From assembly GCA_003160635.1 (NCBI GenBank), contig PMLV01000201.1:1-64000 (forward strand): 64,000 nucleotides of DNA. Direction: 5' to 3'. Shown here piece by piece: positions 63,342-64,000 of this stretch (position 1 is the first letter of the stretch; every line of letters starts with the position of its first letter). This DNA is from Acidimicrobiaceae bacterium. Lineage in GTDB: Bacteria; Actinomycetota; Acidimicrobiia; Acidimicrobiales; RAAP-2. The notes under the pieces were generated by a model that was not told the origin of the DNA, ran no database searches, and saw nothing but the letters and a program-made list of their open reading frames with translations. A program made the position numbers and the translations under genes.

Positions 63342-64000
63342 TCACACGACCACCGGCAGGCTTTGCCACCCCCGGGTGGCGACGCCGGGATTCATTACTG
63401 CGTTCTCCATGTCCACTGTCCAGTCCGGTACCCGTCTGAGCAGCTCCTCCAATGCGATACGACCTTCCAACCGAGCCAGGTTGGCTCCAAGGCACAGGTG
63501 AGGACCGAACCCGAAGGCAAAGATCCGTCCGACTTGGCGGTGGATATCGAAGGTCTCGGGCTCGGCGAACCTCCTGTCATCCCGATTGGCTGCACCGGGG
63601 AGGACCACCATGGCGCTGCCGGCCGGAACCGCTTGCCCGTGGATCTCGACGTCATGGGCCGCGGTCCGGCAGAAATGGTAAGGAGGTGGCTCGTAACGAA
63701 GGATCTCTTCAATCCCGCCCGCTATGAGCTCGGGGTGCTCGGTCATCTCCCTCCGTTGGCCGGGGTTTTCCCCAAGGAGTTTCCCGGCCCAGCTGATCAG
63801 CTGGGCGGTCGTGTCGCTCCCTGCCGCAGCCAATAGCTCCAGGTAAATCAACACCTCGTCACGGCGCAACCGGCGAGTGGTTCCTGTCTCGTCCTCGAAC
63901 TCTAGGTTCAAGAGCTGAGTCATGAGGTCATCGGAAGGATGCTCAGCCCTCCAGTCGATGTACTCCCCGAACAGGTCGTCCGCGGCCATCGTAGTCAGAG
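63342..64000 (-). CDS. Cytochrome P450, C-terminal part (runs off right edge)
   Basis: The last ~218 residues of a P450. The oxygen-binding I-helix AAAGSDTTAQLISW, the ExxR helix EEILRYEPPPYHFCR, and the haem loop FGFGPHLCLGANLARLE with the Cys ligand are all present. The frame stays open to base 64000, so the 5' half lies outside; the internal ATG at 63989 is not the start. It resembles bacterial soluble P450s acting on terpenoid, steroid or fatty substrates. It is the upstream member of a unit with the mycofactocin-type SDR. Confidence 0.9.
   Translation of the reverse strand, partial: LTTMAADDLFGEYIDWRAEHPSDDLMTQLLNLEFEDETGTTRRLRRDEVLIYLELLAAAGSDTTAQLISWAGKLLGENPGQRREMTEHPELIAGGIEEILRYEPPPYHFCRTAAHDVEIHGQAVPAGSAMVVLPGAANRDDRRFAEPETFDIHRQVGRIFAFGFGPHLCLGANLARLEGRIALEELLRRVPDWTVDMENAVMNPGVATRGWQSLPVVV

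Overview
This is a GC-rich window, coded densely on both strands, from what looks like an actinobacterium. Pointers are a StrR/ParB-type regulator, a mycofactocin-coupled SDR, several GTG/TTG starts behind purine-rich ribosome sites, and fused LivH-LivM permeases. The genus cannot be named from sequence alone; an uncultured acidimicrobial- or Frankia/mycobacterium-like lineage would fit. No rRNA, tRNA, CRISPR array or intact transposon was seen.

Nearly all genes belong to a few catabolic families: COG2159 amidohydrolases (eight intact copies, one fragment and possibly one at the left edge), SDR oxidoreductases (seven), family III CoA-transferases, acyl-CoA dehydrogenases, crotonases, and transport or regulation genes. 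Layout: 0-10.5 kb, SMP-30 lactonase, a LuxC/LuxE acyl reductase pair, SDRs, Rieske ferredoxin, amidohydrolase, and an Ltp-like thiolase with its DUF35 partner. 10.5-16.6 kb (minus strand), amidohydrolase, acyl-CoA dehydrogenase, acyl-CoA ligase, crotonase, SDR. 16.8-25.5 kb, two amidohydrolases alternating with CoA-transferases (one a double-length fusion) and an acyl-CoA dehydrogenase. 25.9-34.8 kb, metallo-beta-lactamase, SDRs, quinone-oxidoreductase-like MDR, DUF2889, TauD dioxygenase, TetR, and the StrR-like regulator. 35-47 kb, dienelactone hydrolase, two amidohydrolases, an MmgE/PrpD-aconitase-like large/small subunit cassette, D-aminoacylase-type hydrolase, cupin, TIM barrel, crotonase. 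47-61 kb, two branched-chain-type ABC loci separated by amidohydrolase, cupin and CoA-transferase genes. 61-64 kb, a broken TauD gene, mycofactocin-type SDR and a P450 running off the edge.

Two things stand out. First, a long palindrome with 9-bp arms around 11 bp (best copy GTCCAACTG-N11-CAACTGGAC) occurs six times between positions 1053 and 44539. One copy is inside the StrR-like gene. This has the layout I recall for StrR operators of antibiotic clusters, so the island may be a catabolic regulon run by a StrR-type activator. Second, most apparently empty stretches are fossils of the same families found intact nearby: crotonase, CoA-transferase, amidohydrolase, aconitase-like subunits (two remnants), MmgE/PrpD, DUF35 and TauD, plus a serine-recombinase scrap. 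Several keep both gene ends and have lost the middle.

A working picture is uptake by the LivHM/LivGF transporters, activation by CoA ligase or CoA-transferase, beta-oxidation-like steps (acyl-CoA dehydrogenase, crotonase, SDR, thiolase-like), and amidohydrolases acting as hydrolases or non-oxidative decarboxylases. The substrate cannot be read from the sequence.
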